DNA of 64,000 nucleotides from Lithodes maja (Eukaryota > Arthropoda > Malacostraca > Decapoda > Lithodidae). The notes beneath the pieces are model-generated. The model saw only the letters and a program-made list of their open reading frames with translations, was not told the origin of the DNA and did no database searches. The stretch covers positions 45,405 through 109,404 of the forward strand of contig JBAKBP010006531.1 in assembly GCA_037953745.1 (NCBI GenBank), in the 5' to 3' direction. The position numbers were made by a program, and so were the translations under genes. This document shows positions 1 to 8,080 of this stretch, in pieces (positions within the stretch are counted from its first letter, which is position 1; each line of letters begins with the position of its first letter).

Positions 1-37
1 GCACGTTTTTTCAGTATCCTTAGCCCAGAGTCGACAC

Positions 38-559
38 TCAACAGAGCGTGTTTAGAAGGGGTAGGAAGGTGTGCTGCTTAACCCTGCGGGTTCTCTTCCC
101 TAAGCCCGTGCCTTTGATTTTAATTGCCCCCGTAGGTTCTGCAGCCCTAGGACGGCCTCCTGCGTAGGGATAGCAGTGGTAGTGGTTGTTGCAGTGGCCT
201 GGGTCGTGGTGGCAGTGTCCCGGAACACCAATGACGTACCTCTGTACCTTTGCCGTGCTTGCACGTGTTTTCCGTGCTTTGGGTGCTGGTGTTTCGTCCT
301 CCGAGCTGTAGGACGTGTCGTACTGGTGGCTAGGGTCTTTAGCAGCCACCCTCTGCCTTCCACGGTGGCTAACACCACCAGAAGGAGGGCTGGTTGTGTC
401 ATCAGGGAGCGAGCGCGAGGGACGTGTGGGCTCCATGACTAGGGCTTGGTTACTGGCGCGGTGGTGTTTGCATGAGTGCGGGGCTAACGTGTGGGGGGTG
501 GTTGTTACGCCCTGTTTTTCTACAGGATTAACTTGGGTAATGTGAGTTCTAACTGACAT
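38..559 (-). CDS. Hypothetical 173-codon ORF, doubtful
   Basis: This open frame runs from an ATG at 559 to a stop at 38 on the minus strand. The predicted product is rich in Pro, Thr, Ser, His and Arg, has a short acidic patch (SSEDETPAP) before a basic stretch, and a His/Tyr/Cys-rich segment around residues 113-133. There is no membrane segment, signal peptide or recognisable fold. It lies next to the minisatellites, and no promoter or poly(A) signal was identified. Two overlapping frames are also open here, so the openness may only reflect local composition. The function is unknown and it may not be a gene. Confidence 0.2.
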   Translation of the reverse strand: MSVRTHITQVNPVEKQGVTTTPHTLAPHSCKHHRASNQALVMEPTRPSRSLPDDTTSPPSGGVSHRGRQRVAAKDPSHQYDTSYSSEDETPAPKARKTRASTAKVQRYVIGVPGHCHHDPGHCNNHYHCYPYAGGRPRAAEPTGAIKIKGTGLGKRTRRVKQHTFLPLLNTLC

Positions 560-564
560 AAGGC

Positions 565-1080
565 TGATGTGTGTGTGTGTGCGTGAAAGTGGGTGAAAAC
601 CCCCCCTCCCTAGATGGGTCCTGGGGGAAACTGAAATATTCGGCTCTCAGGTAATATCTCACTTCCCTCAGTATATACGACTTTTTTATTTGGAGCCGTA
701 CTGAAATATTCGGCTCTCAGGTAATATCTCACTTCCCTCAGTATATACGACTTTTTTATTTAGAGCCGTACTACTTGCATATATATGTGTGTGTGTGAAA
801 GTAGGTGAAAACCCGCCTCCCCAGATGGGGCTGGGGAAACTGAAATATTCGGCTCTAAGGTAATATTGCACTTCCCTCAGCCTGCCACCTGGTGAGAGCA
901 CAATCTACGTCTACTTCGGCGAAGACATATAATGGGGAAGAGACTCTACGTGTGTGAAAGTAGGTGAAAACCCTCCTCCAGATGGGTCTGGGGGGATACT
1001 GAAATATTCTATCTTCTCCGTTCCTGAGTTTGTGAATATAAGATGAAGAAGACACACAATGGGGAAGAGACTCTGTGTGT
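565..1080. repeat. Degenerate tandem module with a 70-bp duplication
   Basis: After a short (GT)n tract at about 568-582, a module starting gaaagt-ggtgaaaaccc and continuing through agatggg to actgaaatattc recurs near 583, 797 and 957. Two near-identical 70-bp units, starting ctgaaatattcggctctcag, sit at 631-700 and 701-770 and differ by one base (tttggagcc / tttagagcc). The phrase aatggggaagagactct also occurs twice (about 931 and 1059). These are nested direct repeats with no coding sense. Confidence 0.8.
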
Positions 1081-1129
1081 GAGATAGTTGGTTGATGGGA
1101 GGGACACCTGGTGAGAGTGGATTACATGC

Positions 1130-1470
1130 AAAATATAAGTCTAATTTTGTTTGATGGTGACGGCTGTTACCTGTCCGTGTGTTATATACAGTGTACCAGT
1201 GTATGTGGAAGTTATGGGCGAGCTAAACCAAACTTTTACTTTTCACTAGGTGGGATCCGACGCTGTCCGTGTGTACCTTCGCCATTCCTGAGTTTGTGAG
1301 TATAAGATGTGATGGTGACGGCTGTTACCTGTCCGTGTGTTATATACAGTGTACCAGTGTATGTGGAAGTTATGGGCGAGCTAAACCAACTTTTACTTCA
1401 CTAGGTGGGACCCGACGCTGTCCGTGTGTACCTTCGCCATTCCTGAGTTTGTGAGTATAAGATGTGATGG
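1130..1470 (+). repeat. 149-158-bp minisatellite, left block (about 2 units)
   Basis: About two units of the minisatellite that resumes at 2,226. The marker gcgagctaaac occurs at 1218 and 1376, a period of 158 bp. Each unit runs gatggtgacggctgttacct, ttatatacagtgtaccagtg, gcgagctaaac, cactaggtgggacccgac and ccattcctgagtttgtga. The ORFs of about 61 codons that cross it are by-products of the repeat. Confidence 0.9.
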
Positions 1471-2225
1471 TGAGGTTTTTGAGAAACATATTTTCGATTC
1501 TGGGCGAATGGCTGGGCGAAAATAAAATCTAAGACCATGTCTAGAAGCAGCTCGCCGAGAAAAATCGAATGTCACCAAGTAGAATTCCCTATTTTGGGCT
1601 ACAGAGGACTTTTAACCTCCTCGGCACCGTCACGTACACATATACTTGATAAGCGCTTCAGTAAAATATAACGTTCCGTACACACGTACGTGATAAATTA
1701 AAAGAAATGCTGCCAGTCGGTTTTGCTGCCTGGGGCTCTATCTATGGTACTGTATGTCACACTGGGGGTATAGGAAGCTCCGCCCCTTTCCCCAGCAGCC
1801 AACCAGAGCCCTGTGACGTCACCGAGGCTCGACTAATGAGAGGGAGATTTTTTCCCCAGGGCCCAGTTTTCCCCTAGGCCCCACCCATAAAGGATTATAG
1901 TGCTTTTGTGTCTCCATGCATTCGCCATCTTGGTCTTCATACGCATTATTATGCCATTTATTATTATTATTATCATTATTATTATTTACGTGTATTTAGT
2001 AGGGAACATTTGATAACTTCTACTACTGATACTACTTCTAATACTTCTAATACTGCTATCCTGTTGTACCTAACTACTCTACTATACAAATTAATGGGTA
2101 TTTGGCAAGGTTTAGTGGGTGGATAATGCGCGTGGGAGGGATGAAGGCTGGGAGCGGTATGTAGGCCTACTGAGCGGGATGGCCGCGCGGTGCCGAAGGG
2201 GTTAAAGTCCAAAAAACGGAACCCG
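1471..2225. other. Non-repetitive spacer, no gene seen
   Basis: This stretch separates the two minisatellite blocks. It holds a GC-richer segment at 1,740-1,890 with promoter-like boxes (annotated separately), an ATT microsatellite at about 1,957-1,987 and degenerate TACT-rich sequence to about 2,055. No convincing coding frame was found. The ORFs of 72 and 103 codons overlap the ATT tract and cross the repeat boundary, so they are treated as chance. Confidence 0.6.
1780..1821 (+). promoter_or_regulatory. Possible promoter boxes (GC box, CRE)
   Basis: A GC box (ccgcccc, 1780-1786) lies 28 bp upstream of a perfect palindromic CRE (tgacgtca, 1814-1821). A TATA-like cataaagg follows at about 1,887. 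The spacing resembles a polymerase II promoter or an LTR, but no downstream gene or terminal repeat was found, so this is only a suggestion. Confidence 0.2.
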
Positions 2226-3395
2226 GCTGTTACCTGTCCGTGTGTTATATACAGTGTACCAGTGTATGTGGAAGTTATGGGCGAGCTAAACAAACTTTTA
2301 CTTCACTAGGTGGGACCCGACGCTGTCCGTGTGTACCTTCGCCATTCCTGAGTTTGTGAGTATAAGATGTGATGGTGACGGCTGTTACCTGTCCGTGTGT
2401 TATATACAGTGTACCAGTGTATGTGGAAGTTATGGGCGAGCTAAACAAACTTTTACTTCACTAGGTGGGACCCGACGCTGTCCGTGTGTACCTTCGCCAT
2501 TCCTGAGTTTGTGAGTATAAGATGTGATGGTGACGGCTGTTACCTGTCCTATATACAGTGTACCAGTGTATGTGGAAGTTATGGGCGAGCTAAACAAACT
2601 TTTACTTCACTAGGTGGGACCCGACGCTGTCCGTGTGTACCATCGCCATTCCTGAGTTTGTGAGTATAAGATGTGATGGTGACGGCTGTTACCTGTCCTA
2701 TATACAGTGTACCAGTGTATGTGGAAGTTATGGGCGAGCTAAACAAACTTTTACTTCACTAGGTAGGACCCGACGCTGTCCGTGTGTACCTTCGCCATTC
2801 CTGAGTTTGTGAGTATAAGATGTGATGGTGACGGCTGTTACCTGTCCTATATACAGTGTACCAGTGTATGTGGAAGTTATGGGCGAGCTAAACAAACTTT
2901 TACTTCACTAGGTGGGACCCGACGCTGTCCGTGTGTACCTTCGCCATTCCTGAGTTTGTGAGTATAAGATGTGATGGTGACGGATGTTACCTGTCCTATA
3001 TACAGTGTACCAGTGTATGTGGAAGTTATGGGCGAGTTAAACAAACTTTTACTTCACTAGGTGGGACCCGACGCTGTCCGTGTGTACCTTCGCCATTCCT
3101 GAGTTTGTGAGTATAAGATGTGATGGTGACGGATGTTACCTGTCCTATATACAGTGTACCAGTGTATGTGGAAGTTATGGGCGAGTTAAACAAACTTTTA
3201 CTTCACTAGGTGGGACCCGACGCTGTCCGTGTGTACCTTCGCCATTCCTGAGTTTGTGAGTATAAGATGTGATGGTGACGGCTGTTACCTGTCCGTGTGT
3301 TATATACAGTAAACCAGTGTGTGTGGAAGTTATGGGCGAGCTAAACAAAACTTTTACTTCACTAGGTGGGACCCGACGCTGTCCGTGTGTCTAAA
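2226..3395 (+). repeat. 149/155-bp minisatellite, right block (about 8 units)
   Basis: The marker gcgag(c/t)taaac occurs at 2281, 2436, 2585, 2734, 2883, 3032, 3181 and 3336. Spacing is 155, then 149 five times, then 155. The 6-bp difference is the presence or absence of gtgtgt in ctgtcc(gtgtgt)tatatac. The inner six-base-shorter units are nearly identical, and two share a c-to-t change (gcgagttaaac), which shows recent local duplication. The array ends at 3,395, where sequence of the neighbouring gene cassette begins. Confidence 0.95.
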
Positions 3396-3440
3396 CTGAC
3401 TACCAAGGTATTCGAGAAACTGAAAGTTACACTATTGTCT

Positions 3441-3642
3441 CGAGGAGCTAGCAAAGGTATCACCCTATGAAAAAATCCCCTAATAAGAGTTTTGAAGTAT
3501 TTTTCAAGGGAACATGCTAATAAATTATCCAAAAAGGCTAGACTCGATTTGATGAATATATGTTCACTAGCATATTATGAGACTAGTACCACTGCATCCT
3601 TCAACATTATTGGGTGTTTATATAAACAAAATCAACCCGTAG
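3441..3642 (+). pseudogene. ORF-R copy 1, truncated
   Basis: This copy lacks the ATG and the promoter; the left break joins it to sequence normally found in the intergenic region. It has lost one A in the run before atcccc and has an internal deletion that joins tatgagacta directly to gtaccactgcatcc. The last part, ending with the stop at 3640-3642, still overlaps the end of the leftward ORF-A. It is a broken copy of the ORF that is complete at 6,983-7,351. Confidence 0.8.
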
Positions 3643-3982
3643 CAATATGACAAGTTAACTGGGAGACCATACCACCCGCCTCGCTCAAATTAATAATATT
3701 TTTATTCACATCTAAATAATCTTGAATTCCGATAATACCCGGGCTCTTTGACCATTGTAATTCATCAATCGTTTCCTTAGCGGCCATCTGATGAAGACTA
3801 GCTCCTTCAACTTTACCCACCGGAGCCGGACCGCAAATTATATTGTCATTGGATGATATACTAGCCGTAGTATAATCTGTCATTTTATTGGGGGGAACCC
3901 TGAGAAATAGTGTGAACACTTGACCCCAATAAAGCACCTCATCCATCCTATAATTGTCCGTTAACCCCACTATTTTCCACAT
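3632..3982 (-). CDS. ORF-A copy 1, 116 aa, unknown
   Basis: This intact copy of the leftward 116-codon ORF starts MWKIVGLTDNYRMDEV and ends CHIATG. The 3' end overlaps the rightward ORF-R by 11 bp, tail to tail. It differs from the copy at 7,341-7,691 by two or three residues (for example AFTLF/VFTLF and NKKI/NKNI), at least one of them on a different codon. The product has no signal peptide, membrane helix or motif I can name. Its start lies inside the end of ORF-B in another frame. Confidence 0.45.
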   Translation of the reverse strand: MWKIVGLTDNYRMDEVLYWGQVFTLFLRVPPNKMTDYTTASISSNDNIICGPAPVGKVEGASLHQMAAKETIDELQWSKSPGIIGIQDYLDVNKNIINLSEAGGMVSQLTCHIATG

Positions 3983-4200
3983 GAGGATGAATAATTTTGT
4001 TCATGAAGTGTTGTATTTGTGTACGCATTATTATGTTCTTGACTTTTTACTAGAATATAATCTCCATTATGGTTTAGGGCCAAACTTCTGATAAGGTTGG
4101 CAGAAACACCATCATATATGGCGACGGTGACAGCACCTGTCCGTGTGTATCTCTCCTCCGTTGCGAATATACAAAAATATAAGTTTAATGTTTGTTTCAT
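3970..4200 (-). CDS. ORF-B copy 1, about 76 aa, unknown
   Basis: This leftward ORF lies immediately upstream of ORF-A and overlaps its first 13 bases in another frame. The frame is open further upstream, but the first ATG is at 4200, so that start was chosen. The N-terminus is hydrophobic (LNLYFCIF) and is followed by a charged stretch (EERYTRTG). The function is unknown. It could be the 5' half of a single gene whose second half is ORF-A. Confidence 0.4.
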   Translation of the reverse strand: MKQTLNLYFCIFATEERYTRTGAVTVAIYDGVSANLIRSLALNHNGDYILVKSQEHNNAYTNTTLHEQNYSSSCGK

Positions 4201-4343
4201 TTTACATCCTAACAAAGATTTTTCCCCTATATCGGTGGGACCCTGTGGAAGCTATGGCGATGATGGGTAGGAATCCTCGAGTGTGCTCGGAGACCGTCTG
4301 AGGCTAGATTTCGACAGTCAGTACACTGGTTTTAGGTGCATAT

Positions 4344-4371
4344 CACACCCGTAAGGTTACGGATTGGTGTG
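4344..4371. promoter_or_regulatory. Intergenic hairpin, cassette 1
   Basis: A nested inverted repeat: cacacc and ggtgtg surround ccgtaa-gg-ttacgg, with a 3-nt bulge (att) on the right arm. It sits in the divergent intergenic region between ORF-B and the next rightward promoter. The sequence recurs unchanged at 5270-5297 and 8053-8080. It could be an operator, an RNA structure or a replication element; nothing in the sequence decides which. Confidence 0.45.
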
Positions 4372-4548
4372 GCTGTAGAAGCCCACATTCTCAACTCTTA
4401 TATGCTAAAATATAAACTGACTACCTAGATATTCGAGAAATTGAAAGTTGACAAAAAACTCACTCCCTCCATTTCTTGATCGAGCTACTAGAATATTTTT
4501 GGTAGTTCAACTTTTAGTATTGGACTCCTCGAGTGTGTTTAAACATAG

Positions 4549-4576
4549 ATATATATATATAGTCTTTAGCACTCAG
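4549..4576 (+). promoter_or_regulatory. TATA box and TCAG initiator, copy 2
   Basis: A run of TA repeats (atatatatatat, to 4560) is followed by a TCAG at 4573-4576, about 24 nt from the TATA start, and by the ATG of ORF-R at 4595. The spacing fits an arthropod core promoter with a leader of only about 20 nt. Confidence 0.5.
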
Positions 4577-4594
4577 AATTTTTAGTACACTAAA

Positions 4595-4810
4595 ATGGAA
4601 CTCGAGGAGCTAGCAAAGGTATCACCCTATGAAAAAAATCCCCTAATAAGAGTTTTGAAGTATTTTTCAAGGGAACATGCTAATAAATTAGCCAAAAAGG
4701 ATAGACTCGATTTGATGAATATATGTTCACTAGCATATTATGAGACTATTCCCATATTAGATGAAAATATGAGCTTGGAATATATAAGACAATTACACAC
4801 GGTACAATGA
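4595..4810 (+). CDS. ORF-R copy 2, frameshifted 71-aa form
   Basis: The frame begins MELEELAKVSPYEKN and matches the intact 122-codon ORF at 6,983 for 65 residues. It then lacks 7 nt (ctggccc) present in that copy, shifts frame and stops after LHTVQ. The 3' third of the gene is deleted, so the sequence jumps directly into the reverse complement of ORF-A. It carries a D-to-E or A-type difference at the DENM/DANM position. Probably a decayed copy, although it keeps its promoter and an open 71-codon frame. Confidence 0.35.
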   Translation: MELEELAKVSPYEKNPLIRVLKYFSREHANKLAKKDRLDLMNICSLAYYETIPILDENMSLEYIRQLHTVQ

Positions 4811-4814
4811 AACT

Positions 4815-4908
4815 AACCCTAGACCCTGAGAAATAGTGTGAACGCTTGACCCCAATAAAGCACCTCATCCATCCTATAATTGTCCGTTAACCCCACTATT
4901 TTCCACAT
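4815..4908 (-). pseudogene. ORF-A copy 2, 5' fragment only
   Basis: Only the first part of ORF-A (roughly MWKIVG to the FLR region) remains. The deletion junction is at about 4,815, where accctgagaaatag follows the end of the truncated rightward ORF. The same junction occurs in the next copy at 5,742, so the deletion came before the duplication of this 927-bp unit. Confidence 0.7.
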
Positions 4909-5126
4909 GAGGATGAATAATTTTGTTCATGAAGTGTTGTATTTGTGTACGCATTATTATGTTCTTGACTTTTTACTAGAATATAATCTCCATTATGGTT
5001 TAGGGCCAAACTTCTGATAAGGTTGGCAGAAACACCATCATATATGGCGACGGTGACAGCACCTGTCCGTGTGTATCTCTCCTCCGTTGTGAATATACAA
5101 AAATATAAGTTTAATGTTTGTTTCAT
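4896..5126 (-). CDS. ORF-B copy 2
   Basis: An intact copy of the leftward ORF-B, starting at the first ATG (5126). It is identical to copy 1 except for an A/T residue difference in CIF(A/T)TEE. Its partner ORF-A is truncated here, so if the two frames make one product this copy is dead. Confidence 0.35.
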   Translation of the reverse strand: MKQTLNLYFCIFTTEERYTRTGAVTVAIYDGVSANLIRSLALNHNGDYILVKSQEHNNAYTNTTLHEQNYSSSCGK

Positions 5127-5269
5127 TTTACATCCTAACAAAGATTTTTCCCCTATATCGGTGGGACCCTGTGGAAGCTATGGCGATGATGGGCAGGAAT
5201 CCTCGAGTGTGCTCGGAGACCGTCTGAGGCTAGATTTCGACAGTCAGTAAATTGGTTTTAGGTGCATAT

Positions 5270-5297
5270 CACACCCGTAAGGTTACGGATTGGTGTG
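5270..5297. promoter_or_regulatory. Intergenic hairpin, cassette 2
   Basis: Same 28-nt nested inverted repeat as at 4344-4371, with no base change. Confidence 0.45.
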
Positions 5298-5474
5298 GCT
5301 GTAGAAGCCCACATTCTCAACTCTTATATGCTAAAATATAAACTGACTACCTAGATATTCGAGAAACTGAAAGTTGACAAAAAACTCACTCCCTCCATTT
5401 CTTGATCGAGCTACTAGAATATTTTTTGGTAGTTCAACTTTTAGTATTGGACTCTTCGAGTGTGTTTAAACATA

Positions 5475-5503
5475 GATATATATATATAGTCTTTAGCACT
5501 CAG
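5475..5503 (+). promoter_or_regulatory. TATA box and TCAG initiator, copy 3
   Basis: The TA run at about 5475-5488 is followed by TCAG at 5500-5503 and the ATG at 5522. The arrangement matches the other copies. Confidence 0.5.
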
Positions 5504-5521
5504 GATTTTTAGTACACTAAA

Positions 5522-5737
5522 ATGGAACTCGAGGAGCTAGCAAAGGTATCACCCTATGAAAAAAATCCCCTAATAAGAGTTTTGAAGTATTTTTCAAGGG
5601 AACATGCTAATAAATTAGCCAAAAAGGATAGACTCGATTTGATGAATATATGTTCACTAGCATATTATGAGACTATTCCCATATTAGATGCAAATATGAG
5701 CTTGGAATATATAAGACAATTACACACGGTACAATGA
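5522..5737 (+). CDS. ORF-R copy 3, frameshifted 71-aa form
   Basis: Nearly identical to the copy at 4,595-4,810, with the same 7-nt loss and early stop, but it carries DANM where copy 2 has DENM. Together with its leftward neighbours it forms the second 927-bp unit. Confidence 0.35.
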   Translation: MELEELAKVSPYEKNPLIRVLKYFSREHANKLAKKDRLDLMNICSLAYYETIPILDANMSLEYIRQLHTVQ

Positions 5738-5741
5738 AACT

Positions 5742-5835
5742 AACCCTAGACCCTGAGAAATAGTGTGAACGCTTGACCCCAATAAAGCACCTCATCCATC
5801 CTATAATTGTCCGTTAACCCCACTATTTTCCACAT
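5742..5835 (-). pseudogene. ORF-A copy 3, 5' fragment only
   Basis: Same truncation junction as the fragment at 4,815, so it was inherited by duplication. Confidence 0.7.
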
Positions 5836-6053
5836 GAGGATGAATAATTTTGTTCATGAAGTGTTGTATTTGTGTACGCATTATTATGTTCTTGACTTTT
5901 TACTAGAATATAATCTCCATTATGGTTTAGGGCCAAACTTCTGATAAGGTTGGCAGAAACACCATCATATATGGCGACGGTGACAGCACCTGTCCGTGTG
6001 TATCTCTCCTCCGTTGCGAATATACAAAAATATAAGTTTAATGTTTGTTTCAT
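5823..6053 (-). CDS. ORF-B copy 3
   Basis: An intact ORF-B frame from the ATG at 6053 to the stop at 5823. It reads like copy 1 (CIFATEE). Its partner ORF-A is truncated. Confidence 0.35.
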   Translation of the reverse strand: MKQTLNLYFCIFATEERYTRTGAVTVAIYDGVSANLIRSLALNHNGDYILVKSQEHNNAYTNTTLHEQNYSSSCGK

Positions 6054-6209
6054 TTTACATCCTAACAAAGATTTTTTCCCCTATATCGGTGGGACCCTGT
6101 GGAAGCTATGGCGATGATGGGCAGGAATCCTCGAGTGTGCTCGGAGACCGTCTGAGGCTAGATTTCGACAGTCAGTACACTGGTTTTAGGTCCATATCAC
6201 ACCCGTTAG

Positions 6210-6343
6210 CAGATACAAGTAATATTACTATAGAACAAAATGGCTCGCCTTCAGAAAGTGCAAATACAATACCATTAACAAAAAAGGTACCACTGCATCC
6301 TTCAACATTATTGGGTGTTTATATAAATAAAATCAACCCGTAG
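6210..6343 (+). pseudogene. ORF-R 3' fragment
   Basis: At about 6,209 the intergenic region (…atcacacccgt) is joined directly to the last third of ORF-R, from the ADTSNIT codons to the stop. The hairpin, the promoter and the first two thirds are missing. The fragment differs from the intact copy by one codon (gca against gaa). Confidence 0.75.
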
Positions 6344-6683
6344 CAATATGACAAGTTAACTGGGAGACCATACCACCCGCCTCGCTCAAATTAATAATCT
6401 TTTTATTCACATCTAAATAATCTTGAATTCCGATAATACCCGGGCTCTTTGACCATTGTAATTCATCAACCTTTTCCTTAGCGGCCATCTGATGAAGACT
6501 AGCTCCTTCAACTTTACCCACCGGAGCCGGACCGCAAATTATATTGTCATTGGATGATATACTAGCCGTAGTATAATCTGTCATTTTATTGGGGGGAACC
6601 CTGAGAAATAGTGTGAACGCTTGACCCCAATAAAGCACCTCATCCATCCTATAATTGTCCGTTAACCCCACTATTTTCCACAT
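6333..6683 (-). CDS. ORF-A copy 4, 116 aa
   Basis: A full-length ORF-A with a small cluster of changes (AKEKVDEL here against AKETIDEL in the copies at 3,632 and 7,341), and NKKI as in the 7,341 copy. It overlaps the rightward fragment by 11 bp at the 3' end. Its upstream ORF-B partner is frameshifted. Confidence 0.4.
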   Translation of the reverse strand: MWKIVGLTDNYRMDEVLYWGQAFTLFLRVPPNKMTDYTTASISSNDNIICGPAPVGKVEGASLHQMAAKEKVDELQWSKSPGIIGIQDYLDVNKKIINLSEAGGMVSQLTCHIATG

Positions 6684-6831
6684 GAGGATGAATAATTTTG
6701 TTCATGAAGTGTTGTATTTGTGTACGCATATGTTCTTGACTTTTTACTAGAATATAATCTCCATTATGGTTTAGGGCCAAACTTCTGATAAGGTTGGCAG
6801 AAACACCATCATATATGGCGACGGCTGTCAC
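6649..6831 (-). pseudogene. ORF-B copy 4, 5' deleted and frameshifted
   Basis: The N-terminal codons are lost at a junction near 6,880, which joins ORF-B sequence to the next promoter region. A 4-nt deletion (gcatatg here, gcattattatg elsewhere) shifts the remaining frame after the KSQEH codons. The C-terminal part therefore reads differently from the other copies. Confidence 0.75.
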
Positions 6832-6936
6832 CTGTCCATGTGTATCTCTCCTCCGTTGTGAATATACAAAAATATAAGTTAATTTTTTGGTAGTTCAACT
6901 TTTAGTATTGGACTCCTCGAGTGTGTTTAAACATAG

Positions 6937-6964
6937 ATATATATATATAGTCTTTAGCACTCAG
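6937..6964 (+). promoter_or_regulatory. TATA box and TCAG initiator of the intact ORF-R
   Basis: The TA run at 6937-6949 lies about 24 nt before TCAG (6961-6964), and the ATG follows at 6983. The inferred leader is about 20 nt. The shared upstream element tcctcgagtgtg occurs here and also upstream within the divergent intergenic region of full cassettes. Confidence 0.55.
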
Positions 6965-6982
6965 AATTTTTAGTACACTAAA

Positions 6983-7351
6983 ATGGAACTCGAGGAGCTA
7001 GCAAAGGTATCACCCTATGAAAAAAATCCCCTAATAAGAGTTTTGAAGTATTTTTCAAGGGAACATGCTAATAAATTATCCAAAAAGGATAGACTCGATT
7101 TGATGAATATATGTTCACTAGCATATTATGAGACTATTCCCATATTAGATGCAAATATGAGCTTGGAATATCTGGCCCATAAGACAATTACACACGGTAC
7201 AACGAAACTAACCCTAGCAGATACAAGTAATATTACTATAGAACAAAATGGCTCGCCTTCAGAAAGTGAAAATACAATACCATTAACAAAAAAGGTACCA
7301 CTGCATCCTTCAACATTATTGGGTGTTTATATAAACAAAATCAACCCGTAG
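6983..7351 (+). CDS. ORF-R, the only full-length copy (122 aa), unknown
   Basis: This is the complete version of the repeated rightward gene. The first 65 residues are charged and probably helical (MELEELAKVSPYEKN, then FSREHANKLSKKDRL). The C-terminal 50 are Ser/Thr/Asn-rich and end VYINKINP. Seven bases (ctggccc, near 7,172) absent from the other copies keep the frame open into the 3' third. That third is itself well preserved in other copies, which argues that the 122-codon form is ancestral. The TATA/TCAG promoter sits just upstream, and the stop overlaps the end of leftward ORF-A by 11 bp. No known family was recognised. The compact arrangement suggests a viral or mobile origin. Confidence 0.5.
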   Translation: MELEELAKVSPYEKNPLIRVLKYFSREHANKLSKKDRLDLMNICSLAYYETIPILDANMSLEYLAHKTITHGTTKLTLADTSNITIEQNGSPSESENTIPLTKKVPLHPSTLLGVYINKINP

Positions 7352-7691
7352 CAATATGACAAGTTAACTGGGAGACCATACCACCCGCCTCGCTCAAATT
7401 AATAATCTTTTTATTCACATCTAAATAATCTTGAATTCCGATAATACCCGGGCTCTTTGACCATTGTAATTCATCAATCGTTTCCTTAGCGGCCATCTGA
7501 TGAAGACTAGCTCCTTCAACTTTACCCACCGGAGCCGGACCGCAAATTATATTGTCATTGGATGATATACTAGCCGTAGTATAATCTGTCATTTTATTGG
7601 GGGGAACCCTGAGAAATAGTGTGAACGCTTGACCCCAATAAAGCACCTCATCCATCCTATAATTGTCCGTTAACCCCACTATTTTCCACAT
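7341..7691 (-). CDS. ORF-A of the intact cassette, 116 aa, unknown
   Basis: The leftward ORF runs from the ATG at 7691 to the stop at 7341-7343. The predicted protein is soluble, with a Gly/Pro-containing middle (ICGPAPVGKVEG) and an acidic C-terminal half (IQDYLDVNKK). It converges on ORF-R with an 11-bp overlap of coding ends, an arrangement common in compact viral genomes and rare in host genes of this type. The start overlaps the end of ORF-B by 13 bp in a different frame. It may be a separate gene read from an internal ATG, or the second half of a frameshifted gene. No family was identified. Confidence 0.45.
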   Translation of the reverse strand: MWKIVGLTDNYRMDEVLYWGQAFTLFLRVPPNKMTDYTTASISSNDNIICGPAPVGKVEGASLHQMAAKETIDELQWSKSPGIIGIQDYLDVNKKIINLSEAGGMVSQLTCHIATG

Positions 7692-7909
7692 GAGGATGAA
7701 TAATTTTGTTCATGAAGTGTTGTATTTGTGTACGCATTATTATGTTCTTGACTTTTTACTAGAATATAATCTCCATTATGGTTTAGGGCCAAACTTCTGA
7801 TAAGGTTGGCAGAAACACCATCATATATGGCGACGGTGACAGCACCTGTCCGTGTGTATCTCTCCTCCGTTGTGAATATACAAAAATATAAGTTTAATGT
7901 TTGTTTCAT
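7679..7909 (-). CDS. ORF-B of the intact cassette, about 76 aa, unknown
   Basis: The first ATG in the open frame is at 7909; the frame itself is open for some 17 codons further upstream without an ATG. The product begins with a short hydrophobic segment (LNLYFCIF), then TTEERYTRTG, then AIYDGVSANL. It ends CGK, with the stop 13 bp inside ORF-A. The run of A at the overlap is where a one-base slip would link the two frames. The same arrangement is present in the first copy, so any frame break came before amplification. Confidence 0.4.
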   Translation of the reverse strand: MKQTLNLYFCIFTTEERYTRTGAVTVAIYDGVSANLIRSLALNHNGDYILVKSQEHNNAYTNTTLHEQNYSSSCGK

Positions 7910-8052
7910 TTTACATCCTAACAAAGATTTTTCCCCTATATCGGTGGGACCCTGTGGAAGCTATGGCGATGATGGGCAGGAATCCTCGAGTGTGCTCGGA
8001 GACCGTCTGAGGCTAGATTTCGACAGTCAGTACATTGGTTTTAGGTGCATAT

Positions 8053-8080
8053 CACACCCGTAAGGTTACGGATTGGTGTG
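8053..8080. promoter_or_regulatory. Intergenic hairpin, cassette 5
   Basis: The third unchanged copy of the 28-nt nested inverted repeat, again between leftward ORF-B and the rightward promoter. Confidence 0.45.

Noticed and set aside
1111..2514. Cys-rich 61-62-codon ORFs in the 149-158-bp minisatellite
   Set aside because: They cross unit boundaries, vanish in the 149-bp units and have no independent support as peptides.
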